NCBI GenBank assembly: GCA_001790855.1
Contig: MGDH01000009.1
Location: forward strand, 85,486-149,485
Source of the DNA: Candidatus Schekmanbacteria bacterium RIFCSPLOWO2_02_FULL_38_14
GTDB lineage: Bacteria; Schekmanbacteria; GWA2-38-11
Length of the DNA stretch: 64,000 nt
Direction of reading: 5' to 3'
How positions within the stretch are numbered: position 1 is the first letter of the stretch; the number at the start of each line of letters is the position of its first letter. Positions 55,413 through 64,000 of this stretch are shown in pieces. Below the pieces are notes generated by a model that saw only the letters and a list, made by a program, of their open reading frames with translations, was not told the origin of the DNA and made no database searches. The translations under genes were made by a program, and so were the position numbers.

Positions 55413-56681
55413 TTAGTGAATAAGATACCCTTTTCTTTCCTCTAAAAAAAATCCAAGACATAATACAGAAAAAACATACCCTAAATAGTTGTCATGCAAA
55501 AATCTTGAGAAGTAGAGCAAGACAAATGAAAGTATTCCGTAGCTTATGAGCATGAAATTAATAGTATTATTTTTAAGCTGTCTCCTTAACAAGAAGTAAA
55601 GTAATGGCAAACCTGTTATAAGCTGGAGATATTTAAACGGGAAATAATCACTTTTCGAATACCCAATAAATAGTAAAAGATTTGAAAAGCCATAACCAGG
55701 AGTTCCACCCAGAGGATATGCCTCATCCCAGTTAAAGATATCTTCTTTAAACGAGTGAAAATCCAATATTAAAAATGGAAGAATAAATATTAGAAAAATA
55801 AGAATAAAAGGATATGTATTTTTAAGAAGAAACATTAATTTTTTCCCCAAATTCTCTGATTCATTATTTTTGCCCCAGATATAAGTTATAAAAAAAGGGA
55901 TTAAAAACCATGCTGTGGGCTTGCTGACACAGGCGAGCCCCAAAAAAACAGATGCAGTTTTAAGCCTGTCGCGCATCAAAAAAAGGAAACTCATTAACAG
56001 CCAGAATAACAAGAATATTTCATTCCTGCCATCCGCAAGAAAATAAGTAAAAAATGGATTTAATGAAATGGTGATAAGAAGCAGAGCCTTACTCCTGAAA
56101 TCAATGGCAAGCTTCGGAATAGTATATAGAGATAGCCCAAACATTAAGATGTATATAAACCTCATATCAAACCACCCTATTGTAGCTTTTGATAAAAAAT
56201 AAAAAGGAATAGGGAAAAGAAATGTAAGAGGCAAGTATGTGTAGTGATGAATAAGGGAGTTTTTTATTTCATCAAGTTTATACACAGTATAATGCTCATC
56301 AAGGATTGTATTATAGTAGTCTTCATGATAAGGGTTTTCTCCTTTTATAAAATACTTTATGGCTTCTTCTGTCTGAATAACTCCGCCGTCATGGGCAAAT
56401 TCATAGGGGTTCCCATTATGTCTCTGAGAAATTCTATGAAGACAGGGGATAATGGCAAGAAGTGATATAATAAGAATAATTATTATAAATTTGCATGTAT
56501 TTAGGTAAGAAATATTATTTTCCCGTGCATTCAGCATCACATCAATTAACAGGTAAATTCCAAGGAGGAAGATTACAATCGGATGAACTACTAATCTTAT
56601 CTCAGCAGGAACAAATTTGATTACTGAGAGGGTTGCAAGAAAAAGAATTATTGTATCTATTGAAATTATGTTTTTTTTCAC
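55413..56681 (-). CDS. GT87-like membrane mannosyltransferase (GT-C)
   Basis: A 422-residue protein with about ten membrane helices. The loop after the third helix (NPYEFAHDGGVIQTEEAIKYF) has the Asp-Gly-Gly context, and HHYTYLPLTFLFPIPFYFLS fits the DUF2029/GT87 type (polyprenyl-phosphomannose-dependent alpha-mannosyltransferases). It starts at GTG; the first base pairs of its start overlap the stop of the sulfatase-like gene (GTGA). It is last in a minus-strand run of five genes that begins at 63906. Confidence 0.65.
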   Translation of the reverse strand: MKKNIISIDTIILFLATLSVIKFVPAEIRLVVHPIVIFLLGIYLLIDVMLNARENNISYLNTCKFIIIILIISLLAIIPCLHRISQRHNGNPYEFAHDGGVIQTEEAIKYFIKGENPYHEDYYNTILDEHYTVYKLDEIKNSLIHHYTYLPLTFLFPIPFYFLSKATIGWFDMRFIYILMFGLSLYTIPKLAIDFRSKALLLITISLNPFFTYFLADGRNEIFLLFWLLMSFLFLMRDRLKTASVFLGLACVSKPTAWFLIPFFITYIWGKNNESENLGKKLMFLLKNTYPFILIFLIFILPFLILDFHSFKEDIFNWDEAYPLGGTPGYGFSNLLLFIGYSKSDYFPFKYLQLITGLPLLYFLLRRQLKNNTINFMLISYGILSFVLLYFSRFLHDNYLGYVFSVLCLGFFLEERKGYLIH

Positions 56682-58894
56682 TGGATGTATCCTAAAGCCC
56701 TTATCTGGTCTTTTGTCTTTTCATCTACTTTTGTTTTTACCGCCGGGACTGCTGTTTTATTAATATATTCCAAAAGATGATTAATTTTTCCATTAATCAT
56801 TATTAGCTCTTCAGGTTTTTGTTTGATTATATTAAGAAATTCTTCACTGTCTGTTTGCAAGTTAAATAATTCTTTAGTTTCTGAAGCGCTAACCTCTTTG
56901 TTTTTAAAAAGTTTTGTAAAAATATATTTATAATTTTCCATTCTGAGAGAATGAAGCATCATAGGTTTCCCAAATGCAAACAGTTCCTCTAAAAATATAA
57001 AATCTCTCTGTTCCTCTGAATGTACATCTTTTATCAAAGGTAAAAGAGACTTTCCTTCTATTGGCCCTTTATATTGAATATTCAGGATATTAAGAATTGT
57101 AGGCAATATATCAATAGTACAAACCTGATATACCACTTTTCTATTAACAGGAATATAACCCGGCAGTCTCATAATCAAAGGAACAAAAATCTCTTCCTGA
57201 TAAAGAGTAAAACCATGTTCTTTATTTCCATGCTCAAGGAAAGCTTCTCCATGGTCAGAAAGCAATATAACCAATGTGTTTTTAGTAAGGTTTAGCTCAT
57301 CAACAGTCTTTAGCAATTCTCCGATGTTCAGATCAGTAAACTCTATCTCCCCATCATAAAGAGCCATTTCCGTCCTATTAATATCAAATCTGTCATTTCC
57401 CTTGTAAACTTCAGGATCTATCCCTTTGACGTATTTCTTGTAAAAAAAATCAGGAGGTTTATATGGTGAATGAGGATCTTTATAATGAAGATAAAGGAAA
57501 AACTTTTTATCTTTGTTATTCCTTAACCAAGGTACTATTGTACTATTGAGAATATCAGCATTAACTATATCTTGAGTAAGGAATCTATTCCTTGATATAC
57601 TCATTACTATTCCTCCAATAAAGGAGTTTCTTAACACAGAGTAATATATTTTATCTTTTGTAAACTCATCAATGTAAAGGTCAAATCCTTGCTGAAAGTT
57701 AAAAGGCTTTCCAACAATTGGATTAGCTATAAAAGCAGCCGTGGTATAATTATAACTTTTCAATATCTCAGCTATAGTGGTCGCACGATCAGGCAAAATG
57801 TCCTCAAAAGTATTCGTATTATGCTGAGTTGGATAAAGTGATGTAAAAAGGGATGCAACACTCGACTTTGTCCATGATGCTTGTGAAAAGCTGTTTGTAA
57901 ATAAAACCCCTTCTTTTGCTAATTTATCAATGTTAGGACTTGTATTTTGCCCATATCCATAACAGGATAAATGGTCAGCTCGCAGAGTATCAATTAGAAT
58001 TAATATTACATTTAGATAATCCTTGTTAGAAACTGTGTTTACAGAATTCTTCGCAGAAAAGGTTTCCAATCCAATTTCACGGTTTTCTTCAAAATATCCA
58101 AAACAGGTTAAACCAATTAAAAGTATTAAAATGAATACAGAAGCTATACCAAATTTAGAAATGGATAAAAATTTTGAGTTTGGTTTCAAGACTTCTTGAG
58201 GGCTTTTCTTTCCCAAACCAAAAATTCGTTCATAACATATTGGACTGAGGCTTAAAACTGAAAAAAGTATAAACAAACTTAATAAAAAGTTTATACTCCG
58301 AAAAGTCCTTGGCACATATTCTATGAAATATCCTACAAAGAAAAATCTTAAGAGCATAGTCAATCCCGCAAGAAAAAGAAAATTAACTAGAATAAAAAAC
58401 CAATATCCCTTGGAAGTAGCATTATAGATCCTGAAAGAAAGGTGAAATGATAAGAGTCCGATAATTAAAATAACAAAATATAAAATAAGGTTATGAAAAA
58501 CTATTTCTCTGTTGCTCATGCAAGGCCGTATCTTATTCAAAAATGGCAAGCCCCAGTTTATAAATATGATTTCTGAATATAATCCCCAATAGATAGCCAT
58601 TACAGGCCATACCTTATCTAAATTATTTTCATCTTTTTTATATAGGTTCCATAACAAACAAACAGGTATAACTGGCAGGAACATTATTATTGTAAACCCA
58701 AAAGAATTTATTGAAAGAAGATATATTCCGAGTAAAACCTTTTCTGTTGATAAGAGATAATCGAATTTTATTTTATTTCGCTCATTATCTAGTTCTTTAA
58801 AAGCGGTAAACTTAATTATTTCGTAGGCACCAAATGTTATTCCAATAATAAACCCTAATAATATGAAAATTAATATTAAATATTTTCTATTCAT
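56678..58894 (-). CDS. Membrane-anchored sulfatase-like phosphotransferase (LtaS/EptA-like layout)
   Basis: A 738-residue protein. About seven N-terminal membrane helices (1-~265) precede an extracytoplasmic alkaline-phosphatase-superfamily domain: LILIDTLRADHLSCYGYGQ, nucleophile region ASWTKSSVASLFTSLYPTQH with Thr, HYKDPHSPYKPP, LLSDHGEAFLEHG. The tail KDQIRALGYIQ matches the ends of the two soluble paralogues at 49630 and 51125. Membrane part plus catalytic domain and a Thr nucleophile resemble LtaS/EptA-type phosphoglycerol or phosphoethanolamine transferases, though the substrate may differ. Both ends overlap neighbours by four bases. Confidence 0.85.
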   Translation of the reverse strand: MNRKYLILIFILLGFIIGITFGAYEIIKFTAFKELDNERNKIKFDYLLSTEKVLLGIYLLSINSFGFTIIMFLPVIPVCLLWNLYKKDENNLDKVWPVMAIYWGLYSEIIFINWGLPFLNKIRPCMSNREIVFHNLILYFVILIIGLLSFHLSFRIYNATSKGYWFFILVNFLFLAGLTMLLRFFFVGYFIEYVPRTFRSINFLLSLFILFSVLSLSPICYERIFGLGKKSPQEVLKPNSKFLSISKFGIASVFILILLIGLTCFGYFEENREIGLETFSAKNSVNTVSNKDYLNVILILIDTLRADHLSCYGYGQNTSPNIDKLAKEGVLFTNSFSQASWTKSSVASLFTSLYPTQHNTNTFEDILPDRATTIAEILKSYNYTTAAFIANPIVGKPFNFQQGFDLYIDEFTKDKIYYSVLRNSFIGGIVMSISRNRFLTQDIVNADILNSTIVPWLRNNKDKKFFLYLHYKDPHSPYKPPDFFYKKYVKGIDPEVYKGNDRFDINRTEMALYDGEIEFTDLNIGELLKTVDELNLTKNTLVILLSDHGEAFLEHGNKEHGFTLYQEEIFVPLIMRLPGYIPVNRKVVYQVCTIDILPTILNILNIQYKGPIEGKSLLPLIKDVHSEEQRDFIFLEELFAFGKPMMLHSLRMENYKYIFTKLFKNKEVSASETKELFNLQTDSEEFLNIIKQKPEELIMINGKINHLLEYINKTAVPAVKTKVDEKTKDQIRALGYIQ

Positions 58895-60822
58895 TTACTC
58901 AGAGCTTCAATCTCTTTCAAGATAGCTTGATTATTTGGGGAAATTTTCAAAAGTTTGTTCAAGATTTCTGAAGCCTTAACTTTATCTCCTTTTGCCTTGT
59001 ATATCAATCCGAGATTCCAGTAAGCCTTGTAAAGATTAGGCTCTGATTTAATTACACTTTCGTATTCAGATATAGAATTATCTAAATCTCCTTTTAAAAA
59101 ATAAATATTTGCCAGATTCAGTTTTGCCATTTTATTTTCAGGGCTATATAAAAGAGCTTTTCTTAAAGATATTTCAGCGTCTCCATACATTTTCTCTATA
59201 AGCTCCATTACTCCAAGATTATTATAGTTATTAGAGATTTTCAACTTAATCTTTTCGCTTATTTCAGGATTTGTCACTTCTTTTATCATTAGTTCTTTTT
59301 CCCGCTTGGCTTCACTTAAAGCTCGCCTGTATTCCTCATGTTCAGGGTTTATCCTGACTGCTTTTTCATACTGAATAATTGCTTCATCCAGCAGCCCGAT
59401 TTTATAATATAGCAGTCCGAGGTTAAACTGTGCACCCGGAATATTAGGGTTCAGTTTCAAAGCTGATTTAATCTCAACTAAACTCTTTTGATAATTTTTA
59501 ACAGTTGCATATAAAGTTCCAATATTAGCATGTGCTTTGGCAAAATAGGGATTTAATTCTAAAGCTTTTTTATATGAATTAATTGCCTTATCATAAAGTT
59601 TAGCATCGGAATATGCAATTCCAAGATTATTATAGGCTATAAACATGTCAGGAGATTTTTTAATTGTATCTTCCATAAGGGTTATACTGTTTTTCCAGAC
59701 CTTATTCCTCTCAACAGTCAGGATAGAAAATAATAACAGCACTGGCATTATAACAAACAGAGACTTAATTTTTAAAGTTCTGCCGGACAACTTATTAAAT
59801 AATATGGAAGCAAAAGCAGCAAAAGCAATAGATGGAAGATACAAATACCTGTCCGCTTTCAAAGTAGATATTGGTATTATGTTAGAAACTGGAAGTATTG
59901 TGATAACAGACCAGATAAGAAAAAAAAGAGAGTGTGAATTAAACTTAATTTCCTTTATAGATATGATTAAAAATATTATTAACAAAATTAAGAACATGAT
60001 AGATTTAAAAGTTATCTCTATTGGTATCATATAGCGCATACACAGATTAACAGGCAAAAATATCAACCTGAGATAGTCGAAGAACACTCCGTTCATCAGC
60101 ATAAAATTCACTGAGAAAGTATCCCCAATATGTTCCTTTACAACTCCCTTTTCAACCCCAACTTTTAATGTAATAAAAGCAGAAATGACAGCAACTATAA
60201 AAAAAGGGGAAACCTTAGGCAAAATTGTTTTCCATTTATTTTCAATCTTATTTATAGTCAGTTCGTAAAGTATAAGGACAAGAGGCAAAATGACCACTGT
60301 TGGCTTTGAGAGAAGCGCTAGGATAAAAGAAAGCAAAGCAAATATATTGCGGTTTTTCAGATAAGCATAAAAAGAGAGGAAGAAAAATAGCCCTGACAAC
60401 AAATCCTTCCTCCCTGAAATCCATGCAACTGATTCTACATGGATTGGATGGACAGTAAAGACTATTGTTCCTATAAAAGATATGAATTTATCCTTAAAAA
60501 TAAATTCAAAAATCAAATATACCAGCAAACAATTTAAAACAAATAGTACCACATTGGACAGGTGAAAACCAAAAGGATTTAATTTCCAGAGATAATAGTC
60601 AATGGCATATGACAACTCTTTTAAAGGAAGATAGTCGGTTACAGTAGGAGTAGTCAGGATTTTTTTTAATTTTTCTAAATTTAAATCCTGGATCCTGTAA
60701 TTGTACAGTATCAGCTCATCATCATCCCAGTTAGTAAAATCATTCCATAATGTATTGAAATAAATAATCGCAGCTGAAAAAAAGATTAACAGCAGGTATA
60801 TATTCTTATCTTTTATTTTCAC
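58891..60822 (-). CDS. TMTC-like membrane glycosyltransferase with C-terminal TPR repeats
   Basis: A 643-residue protein with about ten membrane helices (to ~375) and then around seven TPR units (IAYNNLGIAYSDAKLYDKAI, AHANIGTLYATVKNYQKSLV, AQFNLGLLYYKIGLLDEAI and others). The first loop has TNWDDDELI, then a long loop with YLPLKELSYAIDYYLWKLNP, and VHPIHVESVAWISGRKDLLS. This order is that of the animal TMTC1-4 O-mannosyltransferases and their bacterial homologues. The Asp pair in WDDD is the likely catalytic acid. It starts at GTG and overlaps the sulfatase-like gene by ATGA. Acceptor unknown. Confidence 0.85.
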   Translation of the reverse strand: MKIKDKNIYLLLIFFSAAIIYFNTLWNDFTNWDDDELILYNYRIQDLNLEKLKKILTTPTVTDYLPLKELSYAIDYYLWKLNPFGFHLSNVVLFVLNCLLVYLIFEFIFKDKFISFIGTIVFTVHPIHVESVAWISGRKDLLSGLFFFLSFYAYLKNRNIFALLSFILALLSKPTVVILPLVLILYELTINKIENKWKTILPKVSPFFIVAVISAFITLKVGVEKGVVKEHIGDTFSVNFMLMNGVFFDYLRLIFLPVNLCMRYMIPIEITFKSIMFLILLIIFLIISIKEIKFNSHSLFFLIWSVITILPVSNIIPISTLKADRYLYLPSIAFAAFASILFNKLSGRTLKIKSLFVIMPVLLLFSILTVERNKVWKNSITLMEDTIKKSPDMFIAYNNLGIAYSDAKLYDKAINSYKKALELNPYFAKAHANIGTLYATVKNYQKSLVEIKSALKLNPNIPGAQFNLGLLYYKIGLLDEAIIQYEKAVRINPEHEEYRRALSEAKREKELMIKEVTNPEISEKIKLKISNNYNNLGVMELIEKMYGDAEISLRKALLYSPENKMAKLNLANIYFLKGDLDNSISEYESVIKSEPNLYKAYWNLGLIYKAKGDKVKASEILNKLLKISPNNQAILKEIEALSK

Positions 60823-60873
60823 TTTTCTTTGCTTGAAAATGTATAGTGTGAGAATATAAAATAAATATTTCTT

Positions 60874-62793
60874 TTATTTGGACCCTCTCTGCGGCTTTCC
60901 GAGGGAAGCTTCAATCTCTTTTATATAGTTTATTGCAAGGCTGTTTTTGGGATCTATTTCTAAAACTTTTTTAAAATTTTTCATCGCCATATCTTCTTTG
61001 CCCTGTTCCATATATATTAACCCTAAATTTCCGTAAGCCTGGGGATATTTTGGATCAAGCTTTATTGCCTTCTCACATTCTATCCTTGCCAAATCCATTA
61101 ATCCCTTTCTGTAATATACCAAGCCTAAATTGCTGTGGGCATCAGCAAGGTCAGGCCTCATTTTTATTGATTCCTTGTATTCCTTGATAGCCTCATCATC
61201 TCTTCCTTCCATAAAACAGAAAAGTCCTAGGTTGTAATGGGCATGTGGGTTACGGGGGTCTAACTTTATTACTTCATTAAATTTATCCTTAGCCTCTTTT
61301 GTTCTTCCAAGATTCATGTAAAGGGATCCAAGGTTGATATTTGCATCAGCATAATCATTTTTCAGTTTAGCTGCAGCCTTATAAAATTTTTCTGCTCTTT
61401 TGATATTTCCTTTTTTCTCATAAGCACCACCGAGATTATTCAGAATCAGATACAGAAAAGGACTTTTTCCCTCTTTTGCTAATGGCTCAAGAATCTTAAT
61501 AGACTCATCCGGATGGTTTTCTCTTAAATATGCCAATCCCAGATTGCTCCTGGCAAGCTGCGAAGAAGGGCTTTTGTCATAAATATTTTTAAAAAAAATT
61601 ACCTCACTATCATAATCTAAATTCCTGGCATAAGAAAGCAATGAATAGAGGACAAAAAAAATTACAAGCAGGGCAGAAACAAACCTTCTATAATTATTTT
61701 TTTGCCTGACAATACTTTCTAAGTTTTTTATTATTAATGCCAGAAAAAGACTAAACCCGACAGAAGGAATGTATAACCATCTCTCTGCCATCATAGACCC
61801 AGGTATTGGAATGAGGTTTGATATTGGAAGAAAAGTTACAAATAGCCAGAGAACAGAGAAAAGGCTCTCTTCTCTTAGCTTAAAAATACAGGCAAGAACC
61901 AGCAGAGTTAAAATGCCTATTGAAATAAATATCTCTGTATTTAGAATTGACCCGGGAGCAGGAATTTCATACCATCCAGACATCCCTGCTGGTATAAGCA
62001 GGAGCTTAATATATTTCTTTATAACTACAAGCTGCATCAAAAAGTTGGAATAAATATTTCCTCCCCAGAAATTAAGAACTGAATTTTTTTTATCCTCTAA
62101 ATTTGAGCCGTGCAGAATCAGATACCAGAAAACAAAATAGAAAACGCTCAGTAAAAAATAAGGGATATAGGAAGAAAATCTGGATAATGATATTTTAATC
62201 TCTCTCCTTCCAATAACTCTGTCATATATGATAATAAGAAATGGCAGAACTATTGCTATCTCCTTTGAAAGCATTGAAAGAACATATGCAATCAGCGAAA
62301 AATAATAAAATAGTTTTTTCCTGTCCCCTTCTGCATCCAAAGACTTAATATACAGAAGAAAAGAGGTTAAAAAGAAGAAACAGCAGACAAGGTCAGACCT
62401 GCCCAAAAAAAGATTTACCGCTTCAGTATGAATTGGGTGAAGGGCAAATATTGCCCCTGAAAGAACTGACACCCACTCATTCCTGAATGTTAAGTTGGCT
62501 ATATAGAAAACTAAGGCAGTGTTGCAGATATGCAGTAAGATCTGTGTAAGATGATATCCAAAAGGCTTTAATCCAAAAATAACATAGTTAAGAGCAAAGG
62601 AAAATGTAACAACTGGCCGCTGAGGAATAGGATTGGAAAAAAAATAATTTTTAAAATTTAATGGCGTCCGTAAAACATAATTATTTACAACCAATTCCTC
62701 ATCATCCCAGTAAAAGGGATTGTCCAGCGAAATAGTGTATATTGAAAAAATTATTATTGCAGTAGCTGATAAAAATAATAATTTTCTGTTCAT
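60874..62793 (-). CDS. TMTC-like membrane glycosyltransferase with C-terminal TPR repeats
   Basis: A 639-residue protein of the same layout as its neighbour. The first loop has FYWDDEELVVN, then RPVVTFSFALNYVIFGLKP and LHPIHTEAVNLFLGRSDLV. Residues ~410-630 form at least six TPRs (ARSNLGLAYLRENHPDESI, ADANINLGSLYMNLGRTKEA, AHSNLGLVYYRKGLMDLA, AYGNLGLIYMEQGKEDMA). The two proteins are paralogues but clearly diverged, so they probably serve different donors or acceptors. It likely adds a sugar from a polyprenyl-phosphate donor on the extracytoplasmic side. Confidence 0.86.
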   Translation of the reverse strand: MNRKLLFLSATAIIIFSIYTISLDNPFYWDDEELVVNNYVLRTPLNFKNYFFSNPIPQRPVVTFSFALNYVIFGLKPFGYHLTQILLHICNTALVFYIANLTFRNEWVSVLSGAIFALHPIHTEAVNLFLGRSDLVCCFFFLTSFLLYIKSLDAEGDRKKLFYYFSLIAYVLSMLSKEIAIVLPFLIIIYDRVIGRREIKISLSRFSSYIPYFLLSVFYFVFWYLILHGSNLEDKKNSVLNFWGGNIYSNFLMQLVVIKKYIKLLLIPAGMSGWYEIPAPGSILNTEIFISIGILTLLVLACIFKLREESLFSVLWLFVTFLPISNLIPIPGSMMAERWLYIPSVGFSLFLALIIKNLESIVRQKNNYRRFVSALLVIFFVLYSLLSYARNLDYDSEVIFFKNIYDKSPSSQLARSNLGLAYLRENHPDESIKILEPLAKEGKSPFLYLILNNLGGAYEKKGNIKRAEKFYKAAAKLKNDYADANINLGSLYMNLGRTKEAKDKFNEVIKLDPRNPHAHYNLGLFCFMEGRDDEAIKEYKESIKMRPDLADAHSNLGLVYYRKGLMDLARIECEKAIKLDPKYPQAYGNLGLIYMEQGKEDMAMKNFKKVLEIDPKNSLAINYIKEIEASLGKPQRGSK

Positions 62794-62841
62794 AATTATT
62801 AATTTTTTACAAAAATATCAATCGCAATACTTATGATACTT

Positions 62842-63906
62842 TTACCTGATTACATTGCTTTCAACCAGCTTTTCATAAATAGCCCTTGCAATTACTTCGT
62901 AGCCATAAGGAGTGCAGTGGCCATCTTTTTTCCAAAAAAGCATCTTTCCTTTTTTGATTTCTTTTATAATCTGAGGGTATGTATCTATATATAAATATCC
63001 ATTTTCTTTTGAAAACCTTTCCAATCTTTTACCAGTGTAAGAAAAATCAACGTCTTTGAGAAAACTCGGAAACTCAGGTATATTAACTATAACCACAGGA
63101 CTGCCAATTGACTTTCCAATCTCTATAATTTTCTGAAACTCCTGTTCAACTTTTCTCCAGTCCTTTTCATGAAATCCGTTTTCTTTATAGATTTCTTCCC
63201 ATTTTGCGGGCTTTTCTTTCTTCAGCTTATAACTGATATAAGCCCTGATAAATACTCTTGCCAGATGATACCGCTTAAATAATCTCATTCCGGTTTTTCC
63301 AATATCAGATGACTCCTTTGTGCTTAAAAATCCGTTTTTAACCTGAACTGAGCTCGCTCCATAATATGTACCAATAATATCATTTGGCAAGAATCCTGCG
63401 ATTATCAAATCAGGACTGTATCTTATTCCGTAATGCTCGAGCAAAATCCGTTCCGGCTCTGTGAAGTATCCTCCTGTTCCCGTTTTGATGATTTCAATTT
63501 TTTTAGGGCTGTATTTTTCATTCAGCATCTTTTCTAATTTATAAAAATATGAATCCTTAAATTCTGCTCCTGCACCCATTGTAAAGCTGTCTCCAAGCCC
63601 GACAATACGGTAAACGCCTATCGGTTTCTGATAGTTGTGCTCAAAATCCCTGAAACTGACACTATTAATCTTAACCATTACATCAAACTCTCCAGACCTT
63701 TTAATCCTGAATTTGATATTTGGTATATACTTGTAAGGAAGGTATTTATCAGTAATATAAACCCTGTAATCCTTCGGTAAGGGGCATATATTAAATATCC
63801 TCATAAATATCTCTGCCGCAATCAAAGAAACAATCAATACAATTACAAGGTATGAAATATAGAATAAGTTACTATTTTTTTTGCTTTCCAATGTAGATTT
63901 TTTCAT
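62842..63906 (-). CDS. Membrane-anchored SGNH/GDSL hydrolase
   Basis: About 354 residues from the ATG at 63906; a TTG three codons earlier is open but less likely. One N-terminal membrane helix (~14-37), then SGNH block I IVGLGDSFTMGAG, block III-like region PDLIIAGFLPNDI with the Asn, and block V KDGHCTPYGYEVIA with the Asp-x-x... His pair. It probably removes or transfers O-acetyl groups on an extracytoplasmic glycan. The homologue at 40350-41490 is frameshifted. It is first in the minus-strand run to 55413. Confidence 0.87.
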   Translation of the reverse strand: MKKSTLESKKNSNLFYISYLVIVLIVSLIAAEIFMRIFNICPLPKDYRVYITDKYLPYKYIPNIKFRIKRSGEFDVMVKINSVSFRDFEHNYQKPIGVYRIVGLGDSFTMGAGAEFKDSYFYKLEKMLNEKYSPKKIEIIKTGTGGYFTEPERILLEHYGIRYSPDLIIAGFLPNDIIGTYYGASSVQVKNGFLSTKESSDIGKTGMRLFKRYHLARVFIRAYISYKLKKEKPAKWEEIYKENGFHEKDWRKVEQEFQKIIEIGKSIGSPVVIVNIPEFPSFLKDVDFSYTGKRLERFSKENGYLYIDTYPQIIKEIKKGKMLFWKKDGHCTPYGYEVIARAIYEKLVESNVIR

Positions 63907-63948
63907 ACGTGTCAAAAAAAATTATCATTTGATTTTTTTATTGTTTTA

Positions 63949-63985
63949 AAATGAAAGGCGGACATTCAATGTCCGCCTTTCATTT
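63949..63985. terminator. Strong inverted repeat, likely transcription terminator
   Basis: Two 18-base arms (AAATGAAAGGCGGACATT and its complement) face each other around a single C. The GC core GGCGGACAT followed by TTTCATTT has the form of a factor-independent terminator that can work on both strands. It lies upstream of the SGNH gene start, so it probably ends a transcript that enters from beyond the right edge, or a plus-strand gene. It shows that the minus run to 55413 begins near here. Confidence 0.75.
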
Positions 63986-64000
63986 CTACTCTAAACTTAA

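Noticed and set aside
1-64000. CRISPR arrays, tRNA or rRNA genes
   Set aside because: No regularly spaced direct repeats, tRNA-like cloverleaf ends or rRNA-like GC-rich blocks were noticed.

Overview
The window is an AT-rich (low-GC) stretch of a bacterial chromosome packed with surface-polysaccharide and membrane glycosylation genes. Gram-negative-type export genes (a Wza-like export protein, a Wzz/GNVR chain-length protein, a BY-kinase) sit with an exosortase, EpsI and a PrsK-type kinase. This points to an uncultivated Gram-negative lineage with an exosortase/PEP-CTERM-type exopolysaccharide (EPS) locus. The sequence alone does not fix the phylum. There are no rRNA, tRNA or CRISPR features.

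Region 1 (1 to 36029, all minus strand, so read from right to left) is one long EPS locus. It opens at 36029 with export and assembly genes: Wza-like, Wzz/GNVR, BY-kinase, a response regulator with a C-terminal membrane helix, a polyprenyl-phosphate sugar transferase and a DUF3473-type polysaccharide deacetylase. Next come a DegT-type aminotransferase, an ABC exporter pair (Wzm/Wzt), a QueC-like PP-loop enzyme, a polysaccharide pyruvyltransferase and a membrane GT-C protein. A decayed IS3-type element (20559-21451) interrupts the series. Beyond it lie three GT2 enzymes, several GT4 enzymes, an asparagine-synthase-like enzyme without its glutaminase cysteine, an O-antigen ligase/polymerase, a secreted glycoside-hydrolase-like protein with duplicated C-terminal domains, a radical SAM enzyme, a membrane GT2, a sugar epimerase and an acyltransferase. 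The series ends with exosortase, EpsI and the start of prsK, which runs off the left edge.

Region 2 (36354 to 40294, plus strand) holds a Glf/protoporphyrinogen-oxidase-like FAD enzyme, a broken C-terminal remnant of a second copy of it, a second B12-type radical SAM protein and a GT2.

Region 3 (40350 to 63906, mixed strands) is a different kind of module. It has six large multi-spanning GT-C-like proteins, three of them fused to TPR repeats like eukaryotic TMTC mannosyltransferases. Two further GT2s resemble DPM1/ALG5 polyprenyl-phosphate sugar synthases. There are also three alkaline-phosphatase-superfamily sulfatase-like proteins with Thr at the nucleophile position, two SGNH hydrolases (one frameshifted) and a methyltransferase. 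This looks like extracytoplasmic glycan transfer and decoration using lipid-linked monosaccharides. Several palindromic intergenic repeats lie in this half.

In the proposed logic, the sugar transferase and GT2/GT4 enzymes build a lipid-linked glycan in the cytoplasm, and it leaves through Wzm/Wzt and/or the Wza/Wzz/BY-kinase machinery. Deacetylase, pyruvyl-, acyl- and amido-modifying enzymes tailor it. The exosortase would process PEP-CTERM-type surface proteins encoded elsewhere, since no target gene was found here. The glycan structure and the assignment of exporter to product are inference.
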